The notes beneath the pieces are model-generated. The model made no database searches. It was not told the DNA's origin and worked only from the letters and a program-made list of their open reading frames with translations. From Moesziomyces globuligerus (lineage: Eukaryota > Basidiomycota > Ustilaginomycetes > Ustilaginales > Ustilaginaceae), in assembly GCA_030849465.1 (NCBI GenBank), contig JARVLF010000009.1:388907-452906 (forward strand): a DNA stretch of 64,000 bases. Reading direction: 5' to 3'. This document shows positions 9,302 through 20,293 of the stretch, piece after piece. Position 1 is the stretch's first letter. Every line of letters begins with the position of its first letter. The position numbers and the translations under genes were made by a program.

Positions 9302-11029
9302 TTAGATCAGACCCTGTCGTTTGAGCAGGTCGTACGTCTTTTTGGTGTACGTGTTGCCGTGTTCGTCCTCGACCTCCTGCGCATCCAGGCCCGCATCCGA
9401 CTGTTCCAGCTTGCCCTGCTTGCGCAGCTTGTCCGAGAGCGCGAGCGCATCGGCGATCGAGGTGACGTCGCGAAACTGCACCGTGTTGGGCAGGCCGAGC
9501 GCACGCATGCCAAACGCATGGCGCGACTCGGTGAAGTGCTTCTCAAAAGCCTTGCGGCCGTGGTAGACGTGGTCCGAGCAGATCTCGCACTTGAACTCGT
9601 TGCGCAGCCCGTGCAGCTTGTACAGCCAGAACGGGATCGGCCGCCCATCCCACCCCAGCGGCAGCTTGAGCGGATTGTACACGCGCGCCGATCCATCCTC
9701 GTCGTCCATGCCGTCGTCGCCCACCTCGTCCCCATCCAGCCCCGACGTCGGATTCAACGCCGACATGCGGTTGAGCTCCTCCTCGGCCGCCTCCGCTTCC
9801 GCCTGCCGCTCCCGGTCGGTCAGCGCCGCTTTGCGCTCCACGTTCGACTTGGTGTCCGCCCGGATCGTCGCGAGCTCGTGCGCTAGCGCCGCCACCACTG
9901 CCTCCTCGCGCGCGAGCGCCTTGGCCCGCACGCGCATCTTGATCCTCTCCACCTCGCCACTCGCATTCCCTCCACTGCTGGCCGCACCTGGCGCCTCGTT
10001 TTCCGCCTGCGCCTGGCGCGCAGCCGCCTTGAGATGCTTCGGCGACTGCAGGTGCGCGTCGTAGACGGTCTGCTTGGCGTAGAAGCGCCGGCAGGCGGTA
10101 CACCAGATGCCCTGTCCTGTCGCCTCGCCCTGCGCCAGCCCGGCGCCATCGGCCTGCGCCTTGGCCTTGGACGACGCGGCACCGCCAAACACCTCGGCGC
10201 CCTGCTCCTCCCAGCCGACCACCGTGCGAGCCTCCCACGCCTCGTCGAACGCTGCCACCGCCTGTGCCGCCACCTGGTCCACGTTGGCCAGAGGCTGCGT
10301 CTTGCGCAGGAATCCATCGAGATACCTGCGCAGCTCCACAAGGTAGGTGCGGTAGGCTTCCGTGCGCTTGGCACGCCGCGGGATGGGCGACGAGGGCCCA
10401 GCGAGCTTGTCGACGTCGTCGAGATAGGTGAGGTAGCTCAGGCGTTTGACACCGTCGAGGTTGAGGTAGGCCTCGTGGTGGAGGTACAGATCGAGGAAGC
10501 GGCCGGCCATCTCTTCGCCCGAGAACATGCGGTCGACCGAGTCGACTCGGACTGCCTCGGCCGCAGCCTGCGAGGAGCCTGCTTCTGCGTGCGAGGCGCC
10601 GTCAGCAAAGTCGCCGACGTCGATCGAAAAGGCATCCGGCAGCGCGCCCGGGTACTTTTCGTGGTACTCGCGGATGCGGTCGAGCCGTTGGTAGAACTCG
10701 CCAAACACGTCGTCGCCCGTCGCTGCAGCGCCTGCCACGGTGCTCGCCTCGCTGGTGGTGCGGGCGGTGACGGGCTGCGAGGAGGAGAGTGCATCGAGCT
10801 CGCGTTGGCGATCACCGTGCTCATCGGCGTAGAAACGGTCGAGGTACTGGTAGCGCGAGGCGACGCGGTCGAGGAGGTCCGAGGCCTTGTGTGCGCGCTT
10901 GAGCTTGTCCTTGTGAGTGAGCGAGGATGTGGAAGCCGACGAGAGCAGGAGGTCGACAAGCGCCTGCTGATAGCGCTCCGCCTCCTCGTGGGTCTGTCGC
11001 GCCACCTCGATGAGCGATGTGTCTGCCAT
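9302..11029 (-). CDS. SF3A3: Splicing factor 3A subunit 3 (SF3a60/Prp9)
   Basis: This 575-residue subunit of SF3a joins the U2 snRNP to form the pre-spliceosome. The N-terminus [20 protein letters not shown] matches the conserved start of the family (short helix then HEEAERY). An internal C2H2-type finger lies at [20 protein letters not shown]. The C-terminal matrin/U1C-type zinc finger, [20 protein letters not shown] followed by [18 protein letters not shown], is the hallmark. An in-frame ATG 33 bp upstream (11062) would add [12 protein letters not shown] prefer 11029 from the family start. Length is close to the usual ~500 residues. It is divergent from FAL1, with 279 bp between the starts. 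Confidence 0.92.
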   Translation of the reverse strand: MADTSLIEVARQTHEEAERYQQALVDLLLSSASTSSLTHKDKLKRAHKASDLLDRVASRYQYLDRFYADEHGDRQRELDALSSSQPVTARTTSEASTVAGAAATGDDVFGEFYQRLDRIREYHEKYPGALPDAFSIDVGDFADGASHAEAGSSQAAAEAVRVDSVDRMFSGEEMAGRFLDLYLHHEAYLNLDGVKRLSYLTYLDDVDKLAGPSSPIPRRAKRTEAYRTYLVELRRYLDGFLRKTQPLANVDQVAAQAVAAFDEAWEARTVVGWEEQGAEVFGGAASSKAKAQADGAGLAQGEATGQGIWCTACRRFYAKQTVYDAHLQSPKHLKAAARQAQAENEAPGAASSGGNASGEVERIKMRVRAKALAREEAVVAALAHELATIRADTKSNVERKAALTDRERQAEAEAAEEELNRMSALNPTSGLDGDEVGDDGMDDEDGSARVYNPLKLPLGWDGRPIPFWLYKLHGLRNEFKCEICSDHVYHGRKAFEKHFTESRHAFGMRALGLPNTVQFRDVTSIADALALSDKLRKQGKLEQSDAGLDAQEVEDEHGNTYTKKTYDLLKRQGLI

Positions 11030-11308
11030 GTCTCGAGTGGGGGTTGTGGTTGGTGGGAGCAAGAAGAGGAGGAGGAGGAGGACGAAAGGTGTCGTTTGGC
11101 TGCCAAAACGTCGACTTCCGCAATCCGAAGTTGCGAAGCTCAGTTAGCCGGAATTCCGGGTCACGTGCACTTGGTTTTTGGCATTGCACTCGACTTTGCT
11201 CCACCTCTCCTCCTCTCCTCCTCTCCTCCTCTACTTCCTTCCTTGCCCTCACATCCTCGATCTCCCACCCCTCTCTTCGGCCTCTCTTCGGCCTCTATTC
11301 AGCCCATC
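11030..11308. promoter_or_regulatory. Bidirectional promoter of SF3A3 and FAL1 with a 12-bp palindrome and E-box
   Basis: The two genes share 279 bp. Bases 11148-11159 form the perfect palindrome CCGGAATTCCGG, and three bases later comes CACGTG (11162-11167), the canonical E-box for bHLH factors such as Cbf1. The stretch next to the FAL1 start is a long C/T run (ctcctctcctcctctcctcc). No TATA box is seen, in keeping with housekeeping promoters. Confidence 0.5.
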
Positions 11309-12505
11309 ATGTCCGGCGGCGGCGTCAACGCGGGCGACAGCAAGCTCGTCTTCGAGAGCTCCGAGCAGGTCAAGGTGGCCACCACCTTCGATGCCATGGG
11401 CCTCAAGGAGGACCTCCTCCGCGGCATCTACGCGTACAACTTTGAGAAGCCCTCGGCGATCCAGCAGCGCGCCATCCTGCCCATCATTCGCGGCCGCGAC
11501 GTCATCGCACAGGCGCAGTCCGGCACGGGCAAGACCGCCACCTTCAGCATCTCGATGCTCCAGTCCATCGACACGACGCTGCGCGAGACGCAGGCGCTGG
11601 TGCTCAGCCCCACGCGCGAACTCGCCATCCAGATCCAAAGCGTCGTCCTCGCGCTCGGCGACTACCTCAACGTCCAGTGCCACGCGTGCATCGGCGGCAC
11701 CAGCGTCGGAGAGGACATCCGCAAGCTCGACTACGGCCAGCACATCGTCTCGGGCACGCCCGGCCGCGTCTACGACATGATCCGCCGTCGCCACCTGCGC
11801 ACGAAGAACATCAAGATGCTCATCCTCGACGAGAGCGACGAGCTGCTCAACATGGGCTTCAAGGATCAGATCTACGACGTGTATCGCTACCTGCCACCGG
11901 CGACCCAGGTGGTGCTCCTCTCGGCGACGCTGCCGCAGGACGTGCTCGAGATGACGAGCAAGTTCATGACCGACCCCGTGCGCATCCTCGTCAAGCGCGA
12001 CGAACTCACGCTCGACGGCATCAAGCAGTTCTTTGTCGCCGTCGAGAAGGAGGAGTGGAAGTTCGACACGCTCTGCGACCTCTACGACACGCTCACCATC
12101 ACCCAGGCGGTCATCTTTTGCAACACGCGCAGAAAGGTCGACTGGCTCGCGGCAAAGATGAAGGAGAACAACTTCCAGATCAGCGCCATGCACGGAGAGA
12201 TGCAGCAGAAGGAGCGCGACGCCATCATGGCCGAGTTCAGGCAGGGCTCGTCGCGCGTCTTGATCACCACCGACGTCTGGGCGCGCGGCATCGACATTGC
12301 CAACATCTCGTTGGTCATCAATTACGACCTCCCCACCAACCGCGAGAACTACATCCACCGCATCGGCAGGTCCGGAAGGTTCGGCAGGAAGGGCGTCGCC
12401 ATCAACTTTGTCACCACCGATGACGTCAGGACCTTGCGCGACATCGAACAGTTCTACTCGACCCAGATCGACGAAATGCCCGTCAAACTCGACGACATGC
12501 TCTAG
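11309..12505 (+). CDS. FAL1: DEAD-box RNA helicase FAL1 / eIF4A-III type
   Basis: This 398-residue minimal DEAD-box helicase belongs to the eIF4A-III subfamily (rRNA maturation, exon-junction complex). Motifs in order: the Q-motif region [20 protein letters not shown], motif I AQSGTGKT, Ia PTRELAIQ, Ib [16 protein letters not shown] (Ser replaces the usual Ala; seen in fungal FAL1 proteins), [20 protein letters not shown], and [12 protein letters not shown]. The C-terminus [12 protein letters not shown] is close to the eIF4A-III ending (xxEMPxNxADLI). The frame is open far upstream, but that part is antisense to SF3A3. The ATG at 11309 gives [19 protein letters not shown], the expected start. 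No intron. Confidence 0.93.
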   Translation: MSGGGVNAGDSKLVFESSEQVKVATTFDAMGLKEDLLRGIYAYNFEKPSAIQQRAILPIIRGRDVIAQAQSGTGKTATFSISMLQSIDTTLRETQALVLSPTRELAIQIQSVVLALGDYLNVQCHACIGGTSVGEDIRKLDYGQHIVSGTPGRVYDMIRRRHLRTKNIKMLILDESDELLNMGFKDQIYDVYRYLPPATQVVLLSATLPQDVLEMTSKFMTDPVRILVKRDELTLDGIKQFFVAVEKEEWKFDTLCDLYDTLTITQAVIFCNTRRKVDWLAAKMKENNFQISAMHGEMQQKERDAIMAEFRQGSSRVLITTDVWARGIDIANISLVINYDLPTNRENYIHRIGRSGRFGRKGVAINFVTTDDVRTLRDIEQFYSTQIDEMPVKLDDML

Positions 12506-13031
12506 CTTTTTTCTCCTTTCTTCTCCCGTCTTGCCCCTCTTCATCTCTCTCTCTCTGTGTACTTGTAGCGCTCCTTCGCATATGGTTCTGTTTGCATCTC
12601 ATCTCATCGCAGCGTTCGTCTGCTTCACGTGTGGCGCAGCGCCGAGTGGCACGCCGCTGTCGTCATGTCGACGTCGTCTCGGCAGTAGGTGGACTTCATC
12701 CCAATTCGGTGGCATCGGAGGCGTGCTGATTCAGCCGAGCCAAGAGACGCCGGCTCAGCTTGCGTCCGTCGGCGAGCAAACATATGCGCCATGCCCCACG
12801 CCTAGGACGAGGGCGCGGGAAGCGGTGTTGCCATCGGCTGTGCGGATCGTCTCCACGCTCCCACACTCTCATCTTTTTTTCCGACGGATCCCACCGGCCC
12901 ATGCCCAATAAGCGCGGGTTGCATCGTCCACAGTTCATCGCCGCACTTGACCATGTCAATTATGCGTGCGTTCCGAGCGGCGACGCAGCGCAGAGCGTCC
13001 AGATGATCGTCTCGGAGAGAGATCGCATGGG
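12506..13031. other. Intergenic region downstream of FAL1
   Basis: The first ~60 bases after FAL1 are T/C-rich (3' UTR). After that I see no frame with family features, no RNA gene and no clear repeats up to the TATA element of the next gene. Confidence 0.4.
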
Positions 13032-13039
13032 TATAAATA
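13032..13039 (+). promoter_or_regulatory. TATA box of the secreted-protein gene at 13109
   Basis: TATAAATA lies 70 bp upstream of the ATG of the predicted secreted protein. A strong TATA box contrasts with the TATA-less housekeeping promoters on its left and suggests regulated expression. Confidence 0.65.
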
Positions 13040-13108
13040 CGGCACCCCTGAGATCGAGGTTAGGGTGGTAGACATGCCATCGAGCTTCAAGACTTGTGCT
13101 CTTCGACC

Positions 13109-13953
13109 ATGAGAGTGGGATTGCTCGTGCTATGCTTGGCTGTCGCCGCGGCGCTGGTGGCTGCGATGGATGCTACGGCGCTCATGATGCTCGATCGGGT
13201 GCTTCGTAGCGACCGCGCCGCATCTCTGGCCCAGCGCTTCCCAGACGTCGTCGCCGACGAACGCAGCCACATCGGTTTCGTCCCTCAAGACCTCTACGTA
13301 AGCAACCCTCATGCCCCTCCTCCTTTCCCGGCTTGCAGCGATGCTGGGTTTCTGACGAGAGGGAGCTTTGATGTGCACAGGGCTTGATCTCGGGCGCGGA
13401 TCGTTCGGGCCGGTTGAGGTTCACGCTGCCTCCGCCGGGGGAGGCGTTGCTCTTCACCACGCCGGACCGGTCCAACGTCCGCGCGTTCGGGGTGGTCAAC
13501 GACGCGACGAGTACGCTGCGCTACTTTGTCACCGAGCCCTTCCGACCCGTCCCTCCTCGTTCGCACCCTACCTTGGTCGGTGGAATCCCTCCACGCTCTA
13601 CCGAGGCTATGGGTTTCGGGATGCGCGCCGTCTCGTTGGGCGAATGGCAGCCCAAGCACAAGGTCACGCTGACGCACACCGCCCAGCTTCCGCTCACCTA
13701 TCCCGCTCCCGAGGTCAACGTCTATCCGCACGACCTCCTCACCGAGATCCTCAACCCCTCGGCGCTCAGTGAACGCGTCTACTGGTCTACCACCCCGCCC
13801 GCCTCGATCAAAAAGGCAGGCAGAGACCTTGCCGCAAGACCGAGCAAGTGGAACCTCCTCCGCCCCAAGTTCCGCAGCTTCGGCGCGAGAACCCGCATCG
13901 ACGAAGGCTCCACCAGCTCCGCCCGGTCGCAGGACTCGTTCAGATCAGAGTAG
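13109..13953 (+). CDS. Predicted secreted protein of unknown function (two exons)
   Basis: Exon 1 is 13109-13297 and exon 2 is 13381-13953, separated by an 83-bp GT-AG intron (gtaagc...cacag) in phase 0, giving 253 residues. Without splicing, exon 1 would run to a stop in the intron. The N-terminus MRVGLLVLCLAVAAALVA is a clear signal peptide, with cleavage expected near residue 19-22. The mature part has no Cys, so no disulfides are possible, and no membrane segment. It has a basic C-terminal tail (KKAGRDLAARPSKWNLLRPK) and then a Ser-rich end. I do not recognise a family. In a plant-associated fungus a secreted, TATA-driven protein of this kind is a candidate effector, but that is inference only. 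Confidence 0.72.
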
Positions 13954-14518
13954 AGTCGAGCCTCCGAGTGTCGCCGTTTCGCAACCGAGCTGCAGAGATG
14001 TGTCGACGTTCATCGCGAGGTGTAGCAGTCGACGTCGATCGTCAACGGCCGTTGAATCGACGTCTTCCTCCTTTCGCCACCTCGTGTGAAATGTCGATGG
14101 CCGTGTGCCAAGATCGTCGTGTCCCAGATCGATCCGAGTCCAGCTGTTTTCCGCCGCGCTACAGGCCCATCGTAACCCCTACCTGTCCGACGCTGAGCCC
14201 GTGAGCCATCGCCGCAGTTTGCGAGTGAGGAGGCTGATCGTGTGTGGAAACGGTCGTTACGCGAGCCACGACGCTCAACGTGGCTCTAAATCTGGCGTTG
14301 AACACCGATCGCTGGCCGGGGCTGGTTTGAGCAACCCAACCCAAGACCGATCGCTTTGGCAAGCATACGTTAGCCCGCTACCGCCCCAAACCTCAGGTCG
14401 CTCAAGTGTCCAAAGCCGGTGACGATGTGCACGAACCGATTCGGACGACGTCAAGTGCGGTAAAGATGTATTGCGATGCAGGTGGGACGAGCGGGAGCAA
14501 TTCTGACCGAGTGGAGAT
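13954..14518. other. Intergenic region between convergent genes
   Basis: This 565 bp separates the 3' ends of the secreted-protein gene and the 1273-residue gene. Short frames are present on both strands but none has a recognisable motif. Nothing else seen. Confidence 0.4.
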
Positions 14519-17500
14519 CTAGGACCTTGCGGCGTGTACAGGTCTTGGCTGGATGTGGTAGACGGCGTGCTGACGGCTGGCAGCGGCCTCTGACGCCTGA
14601 GTGATGGTCTGTGCCGTCCTGGGTCTCGTCTGCGGTCTCGGCGGAGCGGGCAGAGTCTTAGTGCCTGCGTGCGCTGGCAGAACATCAGCGAATCTGTCGA
14701 ACGAACTCGCCAGCAATTGCCGCGGGATGATCTTGCCGGTAGCGTCATCTCGAGTCTGAAGAGGACCTTGCGAGGTGAGATGGGCGTGCTGTTCGACGGG
14801 GTGTTGCTGGCTTTTGGCGCGGACGTTCGAGACGTGTTGCTGCAACGGATACTGTGCCTCGCCCCAAGCGTCTGCTGTGAACGGTCTGCGGGCCTGGACG
14901 TGGTCGGCTTCGATGGTGCGGCTGCGCGGCCTGCGCGCGTGCCTCGACTCGTCCGCAAACGCCGAAGGCGCCAGCACCGCACCGGCAAACGACTTTTGCG
15001 GCCTCAACATCGGCCCAGCCACATCGCCCGACGTCGTTCGAGCCAGGTACTCGAGCTTGATACTCTCCGAGGCCGTAGGTGGTCGACTGGCCGTACCACC
15101 CGAAGTCCTAGGCTGGCTGGAAAGCAGACACGCTGGTGCCGCGACTCGGTGTCCTGAGGACGAGGTCGAATTCATCGACGTGCTTCGCTGCCGTGCCTCG
15201 GCGTGAGCTGCCTCGTACGAAGCGGCGATCTTGGACGAGGCGGGCGAGACGACGTTGGCCTGGAGCAGAGCCGGGTCGATGCGGTTCTGGCGCGCGAGAC
15301 CCGCAGGCAGGCTGATGGGGATGAGCTTGCGGCCGTTGACGATGATCGGCTTGGCGCTGTGCAGGCCTCCCGAGCTGACCGACGAGGCGAGCGAGTTGAC
15401 CGACGGCTTGGCCTGCAGCCTCCTCGCTGCGTGTGCATCGACGCCGAGATCGAGCTGGAGCGCGGGAGCCATCGCAGCCGCCGCGCCCATCGCGCCCATG
15501 GAGCGCAGATGGCGGGCGCCGGGACTGGGCTGGCCAAAGTGCGCCGAGACGGGCGAGGCCTGCAGATGCATCCTGCCCTTAGCGCCTTCGGCCGCCTCAC
15601 CATCGCGTCCAGGAGTGGCAGGTTGGGACGAGTAGCTGGAATCGGCCGATGTGGCGCTGGCAAACGAGGCGCCCGCTCGGCTCGGCTGACGGAGCGGACT
15701 GTTGTACGGCGCCGATCCGCCCGCCACACCCGGGCTGCGTCGGATCGGAGAAGCGGGCTGCTCGCCCGACAGCAGCGTCTGCGCGCGGCGCGACGACGAC
15801 GGCGAAGCCTGCGCCGTGCTCGCGCCACTGCCGAGGTCAAAGTGGAGCGAAGCGGCGCCTGGCGAATCGAGCACCGCACCCGACGCCACGGCCTTGGACG
15901 CCAACGAGGGCGCGACCTGTTTCTTGACGAGGTTGAGCAGACGCGACTTGCGCGCGCGCTCCGGATTGAGCAGCGTCGCCGAGCACGAGAAGCGCAGTGG
16001 GACCAAGCGTCGACGATCCGGATGCGCAGGCTCGTGCTCTACGCGGTAGGCGAGCTTCCAGGCGAGGCGACCCTTGCGCTCGTATCCGGCCACGTGGTGG
16101 TTTCCGAGCGTCTTGAGCGAGAGCGCCGCCTGGCGCGTCAGCAGATCCGCCTTGGTATCGTCGCCCACCGTCAGATGCTTGAGCAGCGCCGAGCCATCCG
16201 ACTTGCGCGCGACGTCGAACAGCAGCGCTCCCGTCTCGCCCTCGTCGAGCGGGCCGAACTCGAGCGTGCCCGACTGCTCGGCCTCCTGATCCTTGTCGCC
16301 GCGCGACTTGGGCCGCTTGGGCGTCATGACGCGTGCGGCCTCGGTCCCCTCGACGAGCTGCTCGGGCCGCCCGAACGGATCGTAGGCCAGATAGGTCATG
16401 GCGATCGGCACCGCACGCCCGTGGTCGTGCTCCAGATGCAGCGTCAGACCCGAGTTGAGGTACGACGCCCAGCCCGAGCCGCCGGCCTTGGAGGCGGAGC
16501 CGATGCCGCGGCTCTTGGGGCGCGGGAAGGTCGACGTCGTGCGCGGCGTCACGGGCAGCGAGCTGTTGGTCGTCGCCGGCGAGCTCGCCGAGCAGATCGA
16601 CGAGCCCGGCGTGGGCTGCATCGGATCGTGCGGCGAAAAGAGCTCCGAGCTGGTGGCCGAGACCTGGCTCGGGTGGCGATGGCCGGCGTGGTTCGGCGTC
16701 GGCGCTGCGCTCGAGGATCCCGCCGAGGCGCGGCTGTGAGCCGAGGCGGGAGGCTCCTGGTTGGTCCTGGCAGCCGACTGCATGTGCGAGGCCTCGACGC
16801 GGTCCGACTCGCCCAAGGTGCGCGAGCGGAAGCGACGACCAAAGAACGGCGCCCGACCGTCCATCTGAGCGGTAGAGGGACGGCGGTCAGCAGCCGTCTG
16901 GGTGGTACCGACGGGAAGCGGTGGCACCTGCGGCTGATCGGTCGCAAACAGGGACGAAGCATCCAGACGCAGTTTGGGAGTCGATGCCACACGAGCACGC
17001 AGGAGTCGCGACTTGACGGGCGCTCTCGATGCGGCCGGCTTGGCACCGGCATCAACTTGGGACATCACCGGCACAGCGGACGGTGTCAAGCCGTAGGAGC
17101 GGATCTCGTACCTGACGTCCTCAGTGGGTGACGGCACCGGCCTCGAGAGAGGCAGCGCCAAGACGGGGAACGTATGCGGCGAGACGGGCTGTTCCTGGCT
17201 GTAGACGTCTGCCGTGCTGGGGCGGAGACGGAGGTGGCCGGACTGCGCGGCGCGGGTGGCGGTATGCGCCGAGTTGAAGCTGGGCAGGGACGGGAGCGAG
17301 GGGATGCTGAGACGGTCGCTCTCTTCGCCCGACGCATAGGCGTGCTGCTTGGCGAGCACAGTCGTGTCGGCGCGGATGGTGGGAGCGCCCGGGCTCGGGG
17401 TCGAGTAGGCATCCATGGCACTCGAGCTGGCGTACATGGCGCCAAACTGAGCCTGAGAGCTATTGATGCTCGAGGCCGAAGCCGAGTCCGACGAGGTGGC

Positions 17501-18340
17501 GTGCGACGAGGTGTGGGAGCGGGAGCACGAGAGCAGCGAGTCACTGTGCGAGTTTTGGCTGGTGCTGGACGCCGCCGAAGGTGGCTCGAGCGGGTCGACG
17601 TCTGCCAGCGACGGCTGCGCGGGAGGCTGAACGCTGTAGGTCTCGTCGAAGAAGCGGTACGCGCGCCGATACAGATGCTTCGGCTGCGGTGGATCGTTTT
17701 GACGCATAGTTGCAGAGAGCTGAGACGCATCCTGGACAGACGAGGAGCGGGAAGAAGCGCTAGCCGAGTGGTCAGAGGAGGCAGAGGGATTGCGAAGCTC
17801 AGATAGACCAGGACCAAAGGTGCCTTGCGAAGACGAGTGCGGGATGAGGGGGCGCTCGTCGATGGTATCTTCGGAGAACCTGGAAGCGAGGAGACGGGAC
17901 TGTGCGGCGAAGGAGGGAGGCTGGTAGGGGAGCCTGGAGATGGGCGAGGACTGCATGGGTGCATCCTCATCGATGGTGCCGATGTTGAAGGAAGGGACGC
18001 GGCTGGGGGAGCTGCCGCTGGATGCGGAGCTGGACGCCGAGGGGCGAGGGGGCGAGAGGCGGATGCTGTCTGGCCTTCGCGGGTATTCATCGGGGATGTC
18101 GATGCTCATCCTTGCAAAGTCCATCGAGACCTGACTCGAGCGTGCCGAGTTGTAGGAGATGGGGTGGGTGCGATACGAGCCGGCGGGGTGGTCGATTGCA
18201 TCTGCAGTCGAGTGGACGCGAGGGTCGAGGCAGAAGGGGACTTCGGCTGAGCTCCAGAGGGTGGAGATGCTGCCAGCGCGCGAGGCGACCCGGGGCACGC
18301 GAGCGTCTTCGTGAGCGTCTGTGTGGAAGGAGGAAGACAT
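14519..18340 (-). CDS. Large Ser-rich, mostly disordered protein of unknown function
   Basis: A single uninterrupted 1273-codon frame. Most of the protein is low-complexity Ser/Pro/Ala with many RxxS and SP sites (for example RRPDSIRLSPPRPSASSS), as in phosphorylated scaffold proteins. A more ordered block lies at residues ~620-810: GSGWASYLNSGLTLHLEHDH, a strand-rich segment with AMTYLAYDPFGRPEQLVEG, and SALLKHLTVGDDTKADLL, ending in a basic helix SRLLNLVKKQVAP. I do not recognise this block. There is no signal peptide or membrane segment. The sustained frame over 3.8 kb and a non-random core argue that it is real. The start at 18340 (MSSSFHTDAHEDAR) is the first ATG in the frame. Confidence 0.75.
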   Translation of the reverse strand: MSSSFHTDAHEDARVPRVASRAGSISTLWSSAEVPFCLDPRVHSTADAIDHPAGSYRTHPISYNSARSSQVSMDFARMSIDIPDEYPRRPDSIRLSPPRPSASSSASSGSSPSRVPSFNIGTIDEDAPMQSSPISRLPYQPPSFAAQSRLLASRFSEDTIDERPLIPHSSSQGTFGPGLSELRNPSASSDHSASASSRSSSVQDASQLSATMRQNDPPQPKHLYRRAYRFFDETYSVQPPAQPSLADVDPLEPPSAASSTSQNSHSDSLLSCSRSHTSSHATSSDSASASSINSSQAQFGAMYASSSAMDAYSTPSPGAPTIRADTTVLAKQHAYASGEESDRLSIPSLPSLPSFNSAHTATRAAQSGHLRLRPSTADVYSQEQPVSPHTFPVLALPLSRPVPSPTEDVRYEIRSYGLTPSAVPVMSQVDAGAKPAASRAPVKSRLLRARVASTPKLRLDASSLFATDQPQVPPLPVGTTQTAADRRPSTAQMDGRAPFFGRRFRSRTLGESDRVEASHMQSAARTNQEPPASAHSRASAGSSSAAPTPNHAGHRHPSQVSATSSELFSPHDPMQPTPGSSICSASSPATTNSSLPVTPRTTSTFPRPKSRGIGSASKAGGSGWASYLNSGLTLHLEHDHGRAVPIAMTYLAYDPFGRPEQLVEGTEAARVMTPKRPKSRGDKDQEAEQSGTLEFGPLDEGETGALLFDVARKSDGSALLKHLTVGDDTKADLLTRQAALSLKTLGNHHVAGYERKGRLAWKLAYRVEHEPAHPDRRRLVPLRFSCSATLLNPERARKSRLLNLVKKQVAPSLASKAVASGAVLDSPGAASLHFDLGSGASTAQASPSSSRRAQTLLSGEQPASPIRRSPGVAGGSAPYNSPLRQPSRAGASFASATSADSSYSSQPATPGRDGEAAEGAKGRMHLQASPVSAHFGQPSPGARHLRSMGAMGAAAAMAPALQLDLGVDAHAARRLQAKPSVNSLASSVSSGGLHSAKPIIVNGRKLIPISLPAGLARQNRIDPALLQANVVSPASSKIAASYEAAHAEARQRSTSMNSTSSSGHRVAAPACLLSSQPRTSGGTASRPPTASESIKLEYLARTTSGDVAGPMLRPQKSFAGAVLAPSAFADESRHARRPRSRTIEADHVQARRPFTADAWGEAQYPLQQHVSNVRAKSQQHPVEQHAHLTSQGPLQTRDDATGKIIPRQLLASSFDRFADVLPAHAGTKTLPAPPRPQTRPRTAQTITQASEAAASRQHAVYHIQPRPVHAARS

Positions 18341-20293
18341 GACGGGCCAAAGGAAGGTGGATGTGGGGATGTGGATGAGGAGGATGATCCTCAGACTTGG
18401 TCGACTAGAAACGACAGGAAAGCATTCCGCGCAGCAAGGGAACGAAGCGTTGGAGGCGAGGTGTGCGAGAGCAAGAGTCGAGACTGGTTGGTCAAGGCGG
18501 TGTGAATGAACGAGAGCTGGAAAGAGAATGCGATGGGAGATGGAGCAAGATCGAAGGAACGTGGGCCGGGGTTGATGGTGGGCTGGTGGTGTGGGCGGTT
18601 TGAGCGAGGGTGGTCGATTGAGGAGGCTGTGGGATCGATTGCGCGAGAGCGGGTATCTATGTTGAGGGTGTGGGTTGATGCGGGGGTTGACACGGCGGTT
18701 GGATCGAAGAGTGGTGGCAGCAGACGCACGTATATGAAGTGGGCGAGGGGGTGAGCTGAGGAGGGTGGTGAGGGAGATGAAGATGAGGGATGGTCAAGGC
18801 GATGATGGAAGCAAAGCAACGCCGGATGGAAGGGACGAGGTGGAAAGCATAGGAAGGAAAGGAGGGGGGGTAAGAAGGGGGGGATCACGAGGCAGCTGGC
18901 GTGCATGGAAGGGGTGGAAGCAATGTTGGAGGCAGCGTGTGGCGGTGGGGAGTTTGGAGCCGTGTATGGCGTCGAGGAATGTGGAAGGGCGAGAGTGGCG
19001 GCTGCGAGCTGCGAGATGGCGAGTAGCGTGAGATGCACCATGCAGCAGGGGTCCCACAGCGAAAAGCGCCGACGGCAGCAGAACGAGAACAAGGCAAGCC
19101 AGGGGGTGCGTTGGTGCGCATGCGAGCATGACTGCGGCTACACCATCCGAAGGTGCCGGCGCTGCGCTGCTTGGCGCTGTCACATACTGCCACGCTCGGT
19201 GCCTGTCTTGTTTTTTTTTTTCTCAAATTCGCTTCTCTTGACGCCAGCCGAATGGAGAAGGATGGGAGAGCGCGGCCGGGTACAGACGACGGCATGGCAG
19301 GCAGGGTGTGCGGCAGTGGCTGCAGGGCGAGAGGAGCTCGTGCATCAATGGACCAAGGGAGCGGGTGGGCGAGATGCGTGCAGCGATGGGGGCAGGGTTG
19401 GGAAGCGAGATGCTGGGAGGAGCTAGGCGAGCGTCGCTCTGAGACGCGCCCACATATTCTTAGAAGCGAGCCGCCTGTGTGTGTGGCAAGGGCCAGGAAC
19501 CAGGCTTTGGGGTCCAGGCACGCGCGGGCCGCGACGAGCGCAGTGGATGCAGTCGAGTATGCTGTGCTCCCGCGTGCGAGAGTGGGTTATGTCAGTATCG
19601 GTATGGATGCCGTTGATGCTGGCGGCGGTGGCGGCTGTTTGACGGGCCAAGATGGACAAATGGCGGGAGCGGAGCAGCAAGGGGTCGGGGCATGGTGAGG
19701 ATGTGGCATGTCGACGGCATACAGTATTTGCAACGGCACTCACACACTGCTGGCAAAGTGCTCTGCATCTTTTCTCGGGTCCAATCGAGAGCTGCAAGGG
19801 CGCGTGCGGTGGTTTGGAATTTGACATGACTGCGAGGCGTGGACGCGCCGGCTTGCGCTGGCCTGCGCTGGGCTGCGTTGGGCTGCGTTGGGCTTGGACG
19901 ACTTGGACTCGGCTGAGCCGACTGAACCCCCCCTGGCGTAAAGTTGGATCGCTCCTTGCCTTTGCTGCGCTTCCCCCTTGCCGATCGAGGCTGGGATCCT
20001 GGCACACCTTCTCCCCTCCCCCTTGGCTCCGCGCTTGCCAGCCAGCTTCATGCGCCAGCCTCCCATCGCTCGCTTCCGGCACGCTTCCGCACACATCCGC
20101 ACGCCTCCGATCCGAACCATCGGGAGCAGCGCGTCTACCTCGTTCCCGATAGCCGCAGATCCGTTGCTCTGCTTTCCGAGTTTGCAAGAGTGTATGTTAT
20201 GGATTGGTGGATGCAGGGTGCGCTTGGACCGCGTGGCTAGATGCACACCAGGTCCAAGCGGCGACCAGGACAAGTAGGCACAAAGTGGATGGA
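18341..20293. other. Long 5' region of the 1273-residue gene; no further gene recognised
   Basis: Nearly 2 kb without a supportable gene. From 18350 to 19050 the minus strand is strongly pyrimidine-rich, which creates a Pro/Ser-rich phantom frame; this looks like a long promoter/5' leader of the 1273-residue gene. A 12-T run lies near 19210, and 10-bp tandem repeats lie at 19851-19895. Confidence 0.4.
19851..19895. repeat. 10-bp tandem repeat (about 4.5 units)
   Basis: Successive 10-base blocks read gcttgcgctg, gcctgcgctg, ggctgcgttg, ggctgcgttg, ggctt. This is a short imperfect minisatellite in non-coding DNA. Confidence 0.8.

Noticed and set aside
10034..11308. In-frame 5' extension of the FAL1 frame by 425 codons
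   Set aside because: It is antisense to SF3A3 and crosses the shared promoter; FAL1 proteins start at the equivalent of 11309.
15203..17131. 642-codon plus-strand frame
   Set aside because: Arg-rich shadow of the 1273-residue gene.
18391..19092. 233-codon frame with a hydrophobic start on the minus strand
   Set aside because: Pro/Ser/His composition comes from a pyrimidine-rich leader; no consistent signal peptide plus mature domain.
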